A stretch of DNA of 64,000 nucleotides from Gossypium raimondii. Lineage: Eukaryota > Streptophyta > Magnoliopsida > Malvales > Malvaceae. Positions 50,333 to 61,932 of this stretch are shown here, piece by piece; position 1 is the stretch's first letter; every line of letters starts with the position of its first letter. Under the pieces are notes generated by a model. The model saw only the letters and a program-made list of their open reading frames with translations. It made no database searches and had not been told where the DNA came from. Where the stretch lies: positions 6,014,001 to 6,078,000 of the forward strand of contig NC_068569.1 in the NCBI RefSeq assembly GCF_025698545.1. The letters are read 5' to 3'. The translations under genes were made by a program, and so were the position numbers.

Positions 50333-50464
50333 TTTTATTTATTAACTTGGAAGTTGATCAGGTTGCATTGCATGTTGCCCACCTTTGTGTACGCTCTACT
50401 TAACTATATCAACCATCTCTCCCACTCACTCAATTTATCTAGTCTTAGATTAGATGGATTCCAG

Positions 50465-50564
50465 GTAACATTTCTTTCCTTTCTCATATACTACTCTAGT
50501 TTTCTTTTTTATTCCAATTGAGATTTTCTTTTGGCCTGGGTTTGTTGGAATTAATTGGTTGCAG
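50465..50564 (+). other. Likely 5'UTR intron of the U-box gene
   Basis: Donor ATTCCAG|GTAACA and acceptor TTGGTTGCAG|AATAAAAAAG bracket 100 T-rich bases ending 10 nt before the start codon. Removing it also removes the apparent upstream extension of the coding frame. Confidence 0.55.
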
Positions 50565-50574
50565 AATAAAAAAG

Positions 50575-51816
50575 ATGGATGAAATTGAGATTCCTACCCA
50601 TTTTCTTTGTCCAATTTCTCTTCAGCTCATGAGAGACCCTGTTACGATCTCAACTGGAATATCATACGATCGTGATAGTATAGAGAAATGGCTCTATTCA
50701 TGCAAGAACAAGGCATGTCCCGTTACCAAACAAGCCTTGCACGATTCTGGTCTAACCCCAAATCACACTCTTCGTCGCTTGATCCAAACATGGTGCACTC
50801 TCAATGTTTCCCATGGAATCCAAATAATCCCAGCACCCAACCCTCCCATCCATAACACCCAGATCGCCAAGCTCCTTAACGATGCCACGAAGCTCCCTGA
50901 GACGCGATTCAAATGCCTTGCAACACTCAGATCAATCACCCTCGAAGAAGGTGAGAGGAACAGAAGCTGTCTGGAAGCGTCTGGTGCAGTTGAATTCTTG
51001 GTATCAATCATCAAGAGAGATGATTCTACGTTACTTCAAGCGGAGAACAATAAAGGGTCGGAATTCATAAAAGCTAGCGACGAGGCTTTGAGTATTTTTT
51101 ATGATATCAAGGTCTCTAAAAGCTGTCTAAGGAGTATTATTAGCAACGATGAAGTATTTGTAACGTACTTGGTGCAAGTCCTGGAAAGCGGTAACCACAA
51201 ATCTCGAGCATACGCCACGATGATATTGAAAGATCTTTTTCAAGTGGCGGATCCAACCCAATTGATCAACGTTAAATCCGAATTATTCGCCCAACTCGTA
51301 CGTGCTTTGAGCGACGATGTCTCGCAGCAAGCAACCAAGGCGGCATTGAAACTCCTTGTGGAGCTTTGTCCTTGGGGAAGGAACAGGATTAAAGCCGTCG
51401 AAGGTGGGGCTGTGTTCGTCTTGATTGAGCTTCTTCTCGGAACCTCCGAAACGAGGGCTTCGGAGCTCGCCTTGATCGTGTTGGGTCACCTTTGTGGTTG
51501 TGCGGAAGGGAGAGCCGAGCTTTTGAAGCACGGAGCGGGGCTAGCCATTGTGTCGAAGAAGATATTTAGGGTTTCACATGGAGCAAGCAACATGGCAGTG
51601 AGGATTATATCCTCAATTAGCAAGTTTTCAGCAACATCTAGGGTTCTTCAAGAAATGTTGGAGGTTGGGGTGGTGAGGAAGCTAATTTTGGTGGTGAAAG
51701 TTGATAGCAGTAGCAAGAGAAAGGAGAGAGCAAGGGAGATGTTGAAATTGCACTCTAGGGTTTGGAGGAACCCTGCTTGTATTCCTTGTCATTTGTTGTC
51801 TTCTTATCCATCTTGA
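50575..51816 (+). CDS. PUB23: U-box E3 ubiquitin ligase, PUB22/23/24 group
   Basis: Intronless coding region, 413 residues, start MDEIEIPTHFLCPIS at the first ATG; the frame upstream (from TTG 50518) is interrupted by a probable 5'UTR intron. U-box at about residues 6-80: FLCPISLQLMRDPV, GISYDRDSIEKWL, CPVTKQ, LTPNHTLRRLIQTWC. This fold recruits E2-ubiquitin without zinc. The rest is ARM-type helical repeats (LLVELCPWGRNRIKAVEGGA, VLGHLCGCAEGRAELLKHGA), the substrate-binding part. The length and C-terminus (LKLHSRVWRNPACIP) fit the Arabidopsis PUB22/23 pair, which dampen immune and drought signalling by ubiquitinating exocyst and proteasome-lid proteins. The symbol marks the nearest remembered relative; 22, 23 and 24 cannot be separated with certainty. 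Confidence 0.9.
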   Translation: MDEIEIPTHFLCPISLQLMRDPVTISTGISYDRDSIEKWLYSCKNKACPVTKQALHDSGLTPNHTLRRLIQTWCTLNVSHGIQIIPAPNPPIHNTQIAKLLNDATKLPETRFKCLATLRSITLEEGERNRSCLEASGAVEFLVSIIKRDDSTLLQAENNKGSEFIKASDEALSIFYDIKVSKSCLRSIISNDEVFVTYLVQVLESGNHKSRAYATMILKDLFQVADPTQLINVKSELFAQLVRALSDDVSQQATKAALKLLVELCPWGRNRIKAVEGGAVFVLIELLLGTSETRASELALIVLGHLCGCAEGRAELLKHGAGLAIVSKKIFRVSHGASNMAVRIISSISKFSATSRVLQEMLEVGVVRKLILVVKVDSSSKRKERAREMLKLHSRVWRNPACIPCHLLSSYPS

Positions 51817-54047
51817 GATTGATTGATGCCCTTTTTTAAGATGGATAAGACGAGGGCTTGAGTTCGGAAAACTGGTGTTACCGAGGAAGGCGATTGCGGC
51901 CATCGTGTCTCCGGCTGTGACCATATATTTCCTCTACTTCATCACAACACTTCATATCTCGTCGGTTCATTTTCTTCTTCTTGTTTCAATAGTTACTGGT
52001 ATGTATTTTCTTCACAGGACACAAATATGGGCTTTATTATTACTATTTTTTCTGAGGCTTCTGGTTTCAAAGCCCAGTTTCTGCTATTGATTTCGTAAAA
52101 GGCTATAAGCCCAAACTCTTTGCTTCCCTCCGGACTTGTTGCAAAAAGGAACTTTTTTGGGGTAAAAAAGGGATGAAAATGGACTTGTTAAATTCGGTAA
52201 AAAGGATTATTTTATAAGGGTATAATAAAATATTAAAAAATATTTAGAAAAAAATTTATGACAATTTCTAAAGTTGTTTGTAAAAAAAAAATACACTGCT
52301 AAAATTTCAAATATTAACCCCATTTTAATATGTATAACAAGTAGAATAATATTAATAAATTTATGGATTGAATTGTTAAATCATTAATTATAAAAGAAAT
52401 TATGGAAATATATAAAACAATATTAAATTTACACAAGTATATGGTAGGTTTTAAAGGGATGACAATGGTTTGGATCTTTGTATTTGAGATGCTTGTTGGT
52501 AGTAAATTTATAAAATCAAACTTTGTTAATTTACCTTTTAAGGTTGTCAAATATGTTTAATTAAAATTTTCTTTTAAGAGGAATTTCTAAAACTGATCTC
52601 CTTCATTGGTTTGGAAAATCCCAACCATCATAAGTGGCAATCTATTCCTAAGCAAGTTATAATATCCAGAGGTGTGGCTTAGAAGATACAAGACAAACCT
52701 TCCCACCCAAATGCACAGCTATGTCAAGTCCAATCATTTAAGACCACTTGCAAGTATATTTCATAACTAATTGATTATTTTTTTCCTAAAAAAGTAGGAA
52801 AAAATTAATTATTATTATCTGTGATGGACACTTTAATTCAAAGAATAAACTCATCGACTAATAAACCAAGTCAATAAGACGTTAGACCGGAACAGAAAAT
52901 ATTGAGGAGGCAATGAAATAAATTAAATAAATATTGGAATAGGGATCCATTTCATCATTTCTTAGATTACAAAAACCCTGGATGCCTTTCAGATAGAATA
53001 GCTTTAATTTTAAAGGATTAGCTTAAGCCTACTTCAGTTGGCGTATTTCTTTTACACAAAACTGCGTATCGAAATTTTTTCCATACTAAACTGACGTATA
53101 TTTAAACACTGAAAACTAGTCACGTGCCTAACCTAATATTATTTTACTTCCACGTAATAAAACCAGTGTTAAAATTATAATATAATAATTATACCTGAGG
53201 TGAGATAGCTTAATTACAATACAAATTTTTCCCCAAGCCATATTTTTTCAAATAGATGAACTAATTTTTTTTAATATTAAATGAACTGTTTTTTAAAATA
53301 CATAAATGAAAAACAAGAGTGCTTATTCAAACTTTCAAAGTTTGGTGTGTCCTAACCACGAAAATCACATGTTAATTTATACAAGTTTATTCAAGTATAA
53401 AAGAGAAACCAGTTTGACTTCCTTTCATTACGTTTAAGTATACCTTCCATCATCATTGATAAAGAGAAAGAAGATGTCATCTAAGGCAAACCTCATTTCA
53501 TACTTTTTATGCCTTAATCTATATATATAGATGCATCGTATCTGTTATGCATATAGTCAATGCTTATATATATACTCTACCTATGAAATATCATGTATTG
53601 AAACATGTGTTATTGCTTTAAAACTGAAAACCCCAAAGGCACTATAAATTAATATATATTCTAACAAATGAAATTCTATTTGATTATATTCACACCTGCT
53701 AACCAAGTTGTTTATCCACATATAAAATCTTTCAAATATCAATTTCCAAATGTATCAGCAAGATAATGATATACAATGCGCAATCTTACAAGTAATTTAA
53801 TCCTAAACCATGCAAAAACATATTAATGACCTTCATATATATATATATATAAGTGTATTACCTATATATAAACTAACTAGATCTCCTTCTTCCTATAAAA
53901 GTAGAGCAAGCATGATATAAATAGAAACTGGGACTTGGAACGGATATTTGGTTGATTCATGTTGTTGAGTCATGATTTAAACTCCACCCAAAGTGTTTTG
54001 GGGAAGGAAAAAGAAGTGAAATGCAATGGGATTATGGAGTTTGTAAT
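51817..54047. other. Convergent intergenic region between PUB and BLH1
   Basis: The first few hundred bases are likely PUB 3'UTR; 53900-54047 is likely BLH1 3'UTR (minus strand). Between them lies AT-rich sequence with no gene and no recognised repeat apart from short (TA)n runs near 53838-53850. Confidence 0.5.
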
Positions 54048-56900
54048 TCAGGCCACAAAATCAGGCAACAAAGGCGCCGCAAATCTTTTCCTGCTTTGCA
54101 TCTCCATGGTGTCATATGTGGTGGAATGAGAAGGTTGTGGTTGGGTGTTGATGGCGCAAAAGTCAGATTGGGTTGCTCCTTCTACATCATTAATAGTCTG
54201 GTTTGGTACGAAGTTTTGGTGGTTCCCGGAGAGAGAGAGGTTCTCACAATCGGGAAGGCCAAGGGTGAGGGAAACGCCACTGTTTCCATGAAATCCTGGT
54301 GGCAACTGTTGCCCATGGTTGAACCTCCCAACCTCTCGCATGGAACTGTAAACAGTCCCACTTAAATAGGAGTAACTGTGGTCTTTGAATAGCCTTTCAT
54401 CACCGAACCTCATGTTGATTTCCCTCGTTTCACCTTGCTTCATCTCCATCTCCATTGGAAGGATGCCGAAAGCCGAATTCTGCAACTCATTCCTTGGCTT
54501 TTTCGGCCCCCTGTCGAGATCAGATGACCCAATGAGATTGAATGATGTTTGTTGCACAAGGGACCCTCCCATGGGAGATGTGGAGATTGTGGAGTTGGAA
54601 AATTGATCGGCATGGGAAGTAATACTATTATTGTTATTCTGGCTGATGGCTCTAGGCTTGGATTGAGCTTTAACTTGATCCATAGTCTGGCCACCTGAGC
54701 TAGACCCTGTCTCCATTTGCTGCTCATTTTTGTTAGCATTGATCTCTTCACTGCCATTAGTGTTCCTCTCTTGTTCCTTGATTTCCTCCATGTACATTTC
54801 TTCAACCATTGGCTTCCAGAGCCGAACTCGAGCATTTATAAACCAGTTCGACACCTATATTCCAATTATGTACCAACTACATCAGCTTTCATTTCTTCCC
54901 TATGAATACAAGATAAACAACAATGCATTGAAGCTGAAAGAGAGGCCAGCTTACCTGGCTTCTTGTAAGCCCTGTTTGTTTAGCAAGCATGTGTTTGTCT
55001 GAATCTTTAGGGTAACTGCAGTCAGAAAGTTGATGCATTTCGAATGAGATAATATCAGTGTCGATATAGTCTAAGAAGAGAATTTATGGTTAAAAGAAAG
55101 AAGAACGTACGGATGAAGGAAATGCTCGAAAAGCCATGCACGAAGAACGCAAACAGCTCGTTCAGGCAATCCTCTTTGGGGTCTCCAAGCATTATGGTGT
55201 TGGATCATTCCCAACTGCTGCAGCGCCCGCTGTTGTCGAATCTGATTATCGACATATCTTAGTCTTGAACCCTCCATTTTAACACCTAAGCAATCCTCTT
55301 CCCCTAAACTCTTGTTTGTGGCTTTAGTTTGACAAGATATTGCATCTTTAAGACAGCGGAACTGCTTCGAAATTGTCTGCAAAGCAAGGGCGGTGTATGA
55401 TTTCGCAGCACCCAACCCAGCTGCCTGCTCGAATGAAGCGACCACCGTTTGCATTTGATGATGGTACTGCCTGTATCTTTGCTCCACCTTCAAAAAACAC
55501 GTACAAATTTGCATGAAAATTCACCTTTAAAGTGCCCAAATATTTTCAACTAGAGGTACCACAGTTTGTCCTAAATCTAAATTTTGCAGGTAATGGACCC
55601 AGTCTAGTGGCAGTCAGCTGACCTATAGGCCAACCATGCAGGCCTAGACTGAATGAAGCAATAGAAAAAGAGAAAACACTGGCCCCAGGTTTTGATGACT
55701 GGCTTAATGTTTTCGACTGCTTGATCATGACTAAGAGGGGTCCCAAACTAACCAAATTCTATACACATTTATTATATCAAACAATATCTTGTCTGTTGAA
55801 TATTAAGCACGGTAAGATTTTGAACTAATCAAATTAATATGGTATTTGGTAAATGTATTTCTTAGAGGTAGGTAATACTGTTGCAGAATGACAATTCTTT
55901 CCCTGATGAATTCTGAGATATTAAAGAATGCATTTTTTTCCCTTTCAAAATGTATAAATTAAATTAAATATAAGTAAACCTCATCAAGCATGTTCACAAG
56001 TTTTGCCTTCTTCATCTGAAGTTCCTGTCTTTGTGCTGTGGTGAGCTCAGGTCCGGGTTCAACCCCATTTTCACCGGCACTTGAACCGTCTCCGTTCACA
56101 GCAGCCACCGGTTCTTTTTTGGCCGCTTTTGTCTTCTCCTTGGTCCCTCCAGACGGGTCAGTCTTTATCCCTTTCCCGACATTAACAACTTCATCGAGGA
56201 GCTCTTGTACTGCTCTCAGGTATTTTGATCCCAAAACTACACTTTGAACCCCGGAAATCCCATTCGAAACTACAGAAACTGTCGACGGTGAACTCCCAGA
56301 TATCCTCATATCATCTGCAGCTAGTGACGTTGTTGGTGGAACAGGAACTTCAGGTTGTCCTTGGATAACTGTTTCGACGTTACTTGACCTGTAAGGCACC
56401 TGTTGGGATGATAGACTCAGGGACAAGCCTTGCCTCGGTGACACCCCCGACCGACGTAACCCCAACTGCGAAATAACGTCGAGGGGCCCACCCGAGTTAC
56501 CTGCCGTAGCCACTGCCGACACGAGCTGAGGATGGCTGCTACTTCCAGGCGATGAATTCTGTTTATCAATACTTGAGCCCCATAAATTATGTTGAACGCC
56601 GGAGACAAGGGGTGGTGGACGGTTGGGTTCATCCGAATTGGAAGGTCCGATGGTTGGAGTTGGTGACGGGAGAGGCAGACCGAGGAAGTGGTTGTAGTTA
56701 GAAGGTGGCGCGTGGGGCAAGCTTATGGGGTTTAGCGAGTTACCGGCGGGGTTCAAGAAGAACATGTTTGTGGCAGTCGCTGGTTGGTGTGTGTCAGAAT
56801 AAGGTACGTAGTTTGGGTTCATGAGATAGAGTGTTTGCATCCCATCAGACGCCGCAGGAGCAGCTTGGAATTCTGAGCTCCCATGAATGTACGTCGCCAT
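54048..56900 (-). CDS. BLH1: BEL1-like (TALE) homeodomain transcription factor, BLH1 type
   Basis: Four exons, transcript order 56900-55980, 55487-55111, 55015-54955, 54854-54048; 2166 nt, 721 residues, GT..AG throughout. The start is ATG 56900 ([13 protein letters not shown]); the frame continues upstream only through a TTG. Domains: QGLSLSLSS (about 157-165), SKY box [18 protein letters not shown] (from about 224), BELL domain (about 295-375: [20 protein letters not shown], then [19 protein letters not shown]), three-residue-loop homeodomain 408-470 with PYP at 433-435 and [10 protein letters not shown] from 457, ZIBEL-type VSLTLGL at 647-653, end LLPDFVA. The tiny third exon (61 nt) inside the homeodomain is the conserved BELL intron pattern. 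Known: BELL proteins dimerise with KNOX factors and act in meristem, ovule and organ patterning. Similarity to remembered AtBLH1 is strong. Confidence 0.94.
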
Positions 56901-57082
56901 GCCTGATCTCAAACCTCAAATAAATTTTTTTTTTAAAAACCCTCACTCGTTGCAGTGTATAGGAACTTCGTAAAGACAACAGCTTGACTTCAGTTTCAGG
57001 TTAACAAATGAAACCACTAGTTTTGATGTTCAATTCATTACACTCTGATGAGGTCATGGTTCTTTCTTTTCTGAACATGACC

Positions 57083-57500
57083 TGGAAAAAAAAAAGGGGG
57101 TAAGAACCCACAACAAATATATTAGCAAACAAACACGGTATCGATTTCATGAATACAAACCCTATAATATAACATAGCAATTACTTTTAAAGAAAAAAAG
57201 AAAAAAAACTGTTGTATGTTTCAAGAAAGTGAAGAACAAGGAGGAAGGATGTGAATACAAAAGCTAAACGTGTAAAATATCGGAGAAAGTTGTTTATATT
57301 TAGACAGAGAAAGAGAGAGGGAGACAAAAGAAAATTATTGAGAAGACACAAAAAAGAAATCAAAGAAAAGAACAGGTTTCTGATAAAGAATAAAATAAAA
57401 AGAAAGGGCATGAAAAGAGATGGATTGTTGCAGAGACAGAGGCCAAGTACACAATATATTCCCCGATCTAATTTTGCAGAGAGACAGGCCAAGTACATAC
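57083..57500 (-). other. Likely 5'UTR intron of the BLH1 gene
   Basis: Minus strand acceptor TTTTTTTTTTCCAG|GTCATG (AG at 57084-57083) and donor CTCTC|GTATGT (57500-57495), bracketing 418 AT-rich bases. BELL genes commonly have a leader intron. The frames inside it are low-complexity Lys/Arg or Leu/Phe runs, not genes. Confidence 0.5.
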
Positions 57501-58286
57501 GAGAGATGATCAACTGCATCTAACCGCAGATACGGACACGTTATGTCTGAATCTCTATCGTATAAGAAAAATCCTTTAATAGTTTTTTGCCCATCTTGTC
57601 TGACTCAAATTCTTTGCTTTTCTTTTTCCTTCCAATTTTTCTCAACTCAAATGATTATAAATATATGATAATACAACTAAAAACGAAGAGAAAGAGATGT
57701 GATTGCTGTCAACACTGGAGACTCTGAAGGGAAAAAATGATGCTCACTTTATTTCTTTTTCCATTTTTTTTTCCTTTCAAAACTATAGGATTTTCGTGCT
57801 TTCTCATTGGCGTTGATTTAAATAAGAAAAGAAAATAAATTCACTGTTGGATAAATTGCTTTTGCTTTTTGCACAGTCGCCCCCCCCCTTTTTCTTAATC
57901 TTATCTTTAATACCCTGTTTAAACGTTAATGTCCGATTGATAGGACAGGGGATGAACTATTTGTAATTTTAAAATATTCAAATATATCATAAGTTTGAAG
58001 TGCGAGTGAATAAAAAAATTAAAGTGTTATTTTTTTAATTATACATATCCTTATATTTATTTAACTAGAAAAATAATTGAAAAATCACGTGCAAGTGTTT
58101 TTCTTTTACGAATTACATAAACTGCGATGGAATGTTTTCCCCCCCCCCTAATAATAGTGACCAACACCTTTGGTGCTTTTTCTTTAAAAAAAGTTTTTTT
58201 CCAAATATCTTGTTGTCTTGCATTTGCTTTTTATTTCTTCTTTCCTTTATGATATATATTTTTCTTTTATTTATTCTTTATTCTTT

Positions 58287-58311
58287 TGTGTGTGTGTGTG
58301 TGTGTGTGTGG
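58287..58311. repeat. (TG)n microsatellite
   Basis: Twelve uninterrupted TG units. Confidence 0.9.
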
Positions 58312-59430
58312 TAGCAATGGGATGCAAAGAGGTAGAAGATAAAGCACATGAGAAACACACAATGATATCCACTCTCCAAAACACCCACCAATAAGAAAAT
58401 ATTGAGTACATCTAATATAAATTAGTTAACATCAAAAAGTATATATTGAATACACTAGTTAACAATGAATTGATAACTATCAATGTACTAAAATTTAATT
58501 TATTGTTTAATGTTGTAATCTTAAATGTAACCATGTTTAATTTATTGATAATTCAGGTATATCCATGTTTTGTTTCAGCATTTTTCAATGCATTTAAAGT
58601 CTTTTATATTTTATATAAATTTTGATCAATTGATTTCTTTACTACTTCAACTTGTAGGAGAGGATTTGTTTGATAATTCTAATTGCTTTAATTTTTAAGT
58701 ATGTTAGGTAATTCAAAATAAAAAGAAAATATAAAAATATATATTAAATAATCTAATCTTTTAATTTTAAGAAATATACCCAATAAATTTTATAAATTAA
58801 ATTCAGTTGTTAATTTATCACACTTAAATCTTAAATCTATGTGACCAAAACTTGAGCCACGTGGATATTATGCCAATAATTCATATTAAATAGATGATTA
58901 TAAATAGAAAGCAAATAATTTAATGATGAAATATTGTCTTTTCTTCCGAAAAGAGGAAAAAGATGAAATATTGTAGTGCTTTGTGAATTTAATTTCGTGG
59001 GTGAAGATAAAAGAGGCAGCGGCCCTTGGGACAGATATAGTTAAGAACAAGGTAGAGTCAAGGTTTTGACTTTGTTTTCATTCGATTCTGTCAATAGTTC
59101 CGCTGACCAAGTTGCTCTTCGATGTTACAAGTTTTGTCTACCGCCCCAACCTTACCTCTGTATTTTATATTTTTTATAACACTAGAAAATATTAATTAAT
59201 TAGTATATTTTGATTTATATACTGAAACTAAGGACCATAAAGTAGATATAACTTTTTTATTTTATAATTTAATAATTTACTAAACAAAATAAATGTGAAA
59301 TTAAACGTGACAAACTTACGACACCAAACTCAATTAAATATGTTATTAATTTAAATTATTAGTATATACCACTAACGGGTGATAGAGTGTGTATAATAAA
59401 CTAAAATGTATAAAAATACTAAAATAAAGC

Positions 59431-59560
59431 TTTAGTTGAATGATAAATTTAATATTTTTAATGCAATTGGTATAAGTTCAAATCTCATCGTATGCATATT
59501 TTAATTGATTTTTAAAATTGAACAAACTAAAATATTCTCAATAATATTATTATTTTAAAT
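59431..59560 (+). mobile_element. tRNA-like repeat (family S2, copy 2)
   Basis: TTTAGTTGAATGATAAAT (A-box-like) and GTTCAAATCTC (B-box-like, 59476-59486), with a tail ACTAAAATATTCTCAATAATATT resembling that of 42298-42420. Same strand as copy 1. Confidence 0.35.
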
Positions 59561-60609
59561 ATGAAAATATATTCTCGTAATTTTCTTAATTAGATTGTTG
59601 TCTAAATAACTCGTGTTACTAACTTAATTAAAAATTTTAGTAATAATATGAATACGCTTTAATGTGAAGGCAAATTTAGGCAGATCTTTCATAAATCATA
59701 AGTCAGCTGCTACACTGCCTTGTTTTTCCACTAAGAAAAGACCGCTACCAAAAATCAGCACGTAAAGAAAACGAAAAATAAACTTAAAATGAAAACAATA
59801 TTTCACATCACACTCAACTCATTAATTGCATGAATATTATTTTTTAAGTATTACTTTTATAGATTTAGAAAATAATATTTTAAAGGAGAATTGTTGCTAT
59901 TATGTAAATTTCAGATTTAGTAATCTAAATGATAGTATTTAAATTTATTCTTTTAAAATTTATTATTAATAACTTGATTTTTTTAGTCTTATGTGAAAAT
60001 AGTATGCGAACATGATATTATATATTCGATAATATGTTTTCCATATAAGATTCTTGAAATAGAAATTTTAACTTGTCAAAATTAGCGGCTGTTATTTGAT
60101 TAGAATTAAAATTTTTAACTTGATTAAGATTAAAAATATGGGATTAAATTAAATTAAATTGACTAAATCTGGAATTTATTTAAGGATGCAATTTTAGGAA
60201 TTTTTTAATCAACAAAATTTTACTTATTTTAAATACGTTTATAACATCTAAAATATACAACTATGCTTTAAATATATGGATTATAAGATTAATTAAGCAA
60301 GCAAGCCGAAGTTGATCTTTACAATCTAAAGTCTCTTGATAAATTTTAGCCACATATTATTTGTTTTAAAAGCTTTTTAGAAAAGATCTTAATTTAATAC
60401 TTATGTGATTTATACTAAATCTTCAGCATATTATGACTAATTTTTTAATACTCATCATGTAATATATTAAATAACTAAACTAGCTATTAAATTCACTCCA
60501 CGTTGTCTTTATCATGGTCGTTTAGAATTAGGGTTTAAATATTACTATAGTTTTTATTTTTATATTTTCGACTAACAAAAAGAAAAGCGAAGTTAGAAAA
60601 AAGGTAATT

Positions 60610-60754
60610 GTTTTTTTACATGCCTAGAATTATCTATAGCCCTTCCCCAGCCTATAAATAGAAGGATAATGCATTTCAACGCACTCGAGAACCCACGTAC
60701 TCCTGTATTGGCAACAATGCTCATGTCAATCAAGTTAAGACTCAATCGGCGTTT
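60610..60754 (-). mobile_element. tRNA-derived SINE with target duplication (family S1, copy 2)
   Basis: 145 bp flanked by AAAGGTAATT at 60600-60609 and 60755-60764. Read on the minus strand it has a tRNA-like head (TTAACTTGATTGACATGAGC), then TGGGTTCTCGAGTGCG in B-box position (one small insertion), a body with AATGCATTATCCTTCTATTT, and ends ..GGCATGTAAAAAAAC, a short A-tail. Direct repeats plus A-tail plus pol III-type boxes define a SINE insertion. Two further copies lie at 9923-10046 and 11795-11925. Confidence 0.7.
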
Positions 60755-60764
60755 AAAGGTAATT

Positions 60765-61927
60765 ATTTGATACACACAAGTGATGAAAATTTGAGATTCT
60801 CCATGTGTCTTATTCATTTTTTTAAAAAAATTCAAAATAAAATTGAAGGATTTGTGGAGTTCAAAAGAATTTCACAACCAATGTGCTAAAAAGTTATTTG
60901 AAAATGAATAAGGAAAACTAATTAAAAAAAAAAAGAATGCGAGGGATAGAAATATAGGATTTAAGGGAATGGGAGAAGGACCTATTTTGGATGAAGATAA
61001 GAGGCAGTGGGGTTGATATTGAAACCGGGACGACAAGTGAGCTTTCACTTTAAATAATCATCATTAATACCATCATTAGTTAACATTTAACAATCATATC
61101 TTATCAACAGACTAATGAAAAGAGATTAAGTAAAATAGATTGAAGAGCAAGGTTACAATGATTTTTCATTTCGATTGAAGAGCGATAGTGATGGGGCTTT
61201 TTATCAATTTTATCAACTAAAATTTTCAAATATTATTGTTTTATAAAATTGATTCATCTGATCGCAAAAGGGAGAGATAACTAAAGCAAGTCAATATGGT
61301 GGGCAATTAAATTATGGAACTGTCAATGCTATAGATGGCCATTATGATGGCACACAATTTCTTTTGACTTTATGCCCTACCTCCTTTAAATACATTATTA
61401 TAAAATCTTATTTTATAGATCAAAATTTTAATCAGTTTCTATATATTATAAAGAACGTTCCCACTTTAATTTATTACTTAAAGGAAAAGTAATTTAATAG
61501 ATATTATATTTTTGGAAAATTATAATTAAGAGTGATGTCAATCTCGTAGTACATAGCGTAATAATAATAATGTAAAAATGGATGTGACACGAAGATTAGA
61601 GAAGTAGAGACATCCATCCAATGCAGTGAGATGCTTTTGCTTTTGCATTTGCATTTGCATGTTGGACAATTTCATCATACATACTTTAATTTCTCCACTG
61701 TGGTTCTGGTTTTGATTCATCTGTTGCCCTGCCAAATCCTAAACCTAAACCCCTCCCTTACACATATATATATATATTCAAAGTCATCAATCCAATCCCC
61801 TGATTGTGCATTTCCCTTCCACCCCTCATTTTGCAACATCTCATTCCATTTTTCTTTTTCATAGATTTATATTTGAATTTTGGTACGTACGCTACAAATT
61901 ATAAAATATTATATTAAAATTTTAAGT
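60765..61927. other. AT-rich spacer
   Basis: No gene. A TTTGCTTTTGCATTTGCATTTGCATG stretch near 61634-61660 is a short imperfect 6-bp repeat. (TA)n runs at 61763-61776. Confidence 0.5.
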
Positions 61928-61932
61928 ACATA

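Larger units (their letters stand above)
57502..60609. other. BLH1 upstream region and AT-rich spacer
   Basis: 57502-57900 should include BLH1 leader and promoter; no clear TATA box on the minus strand. A (TG)n tract is at 58287-58311. 59431-59560 is a tRNA-like repeat (family S2, copy 2). No gene seen elsewhere. Confidence 0.45.

Noticed and set aside
56417..56632. Alternative-frame ORF within BLH1 exon 1
   Set aside because: Shadow of the real frame, which encodes a recognisable BELL protein.
57187..57523. Overlapping frames of about 90-110 codons, Lys-rich on + and Leu/Phe-rich on -
   Set aside because: They lie in the probable BLH1 leader intron and reflect a purine-rich tract.
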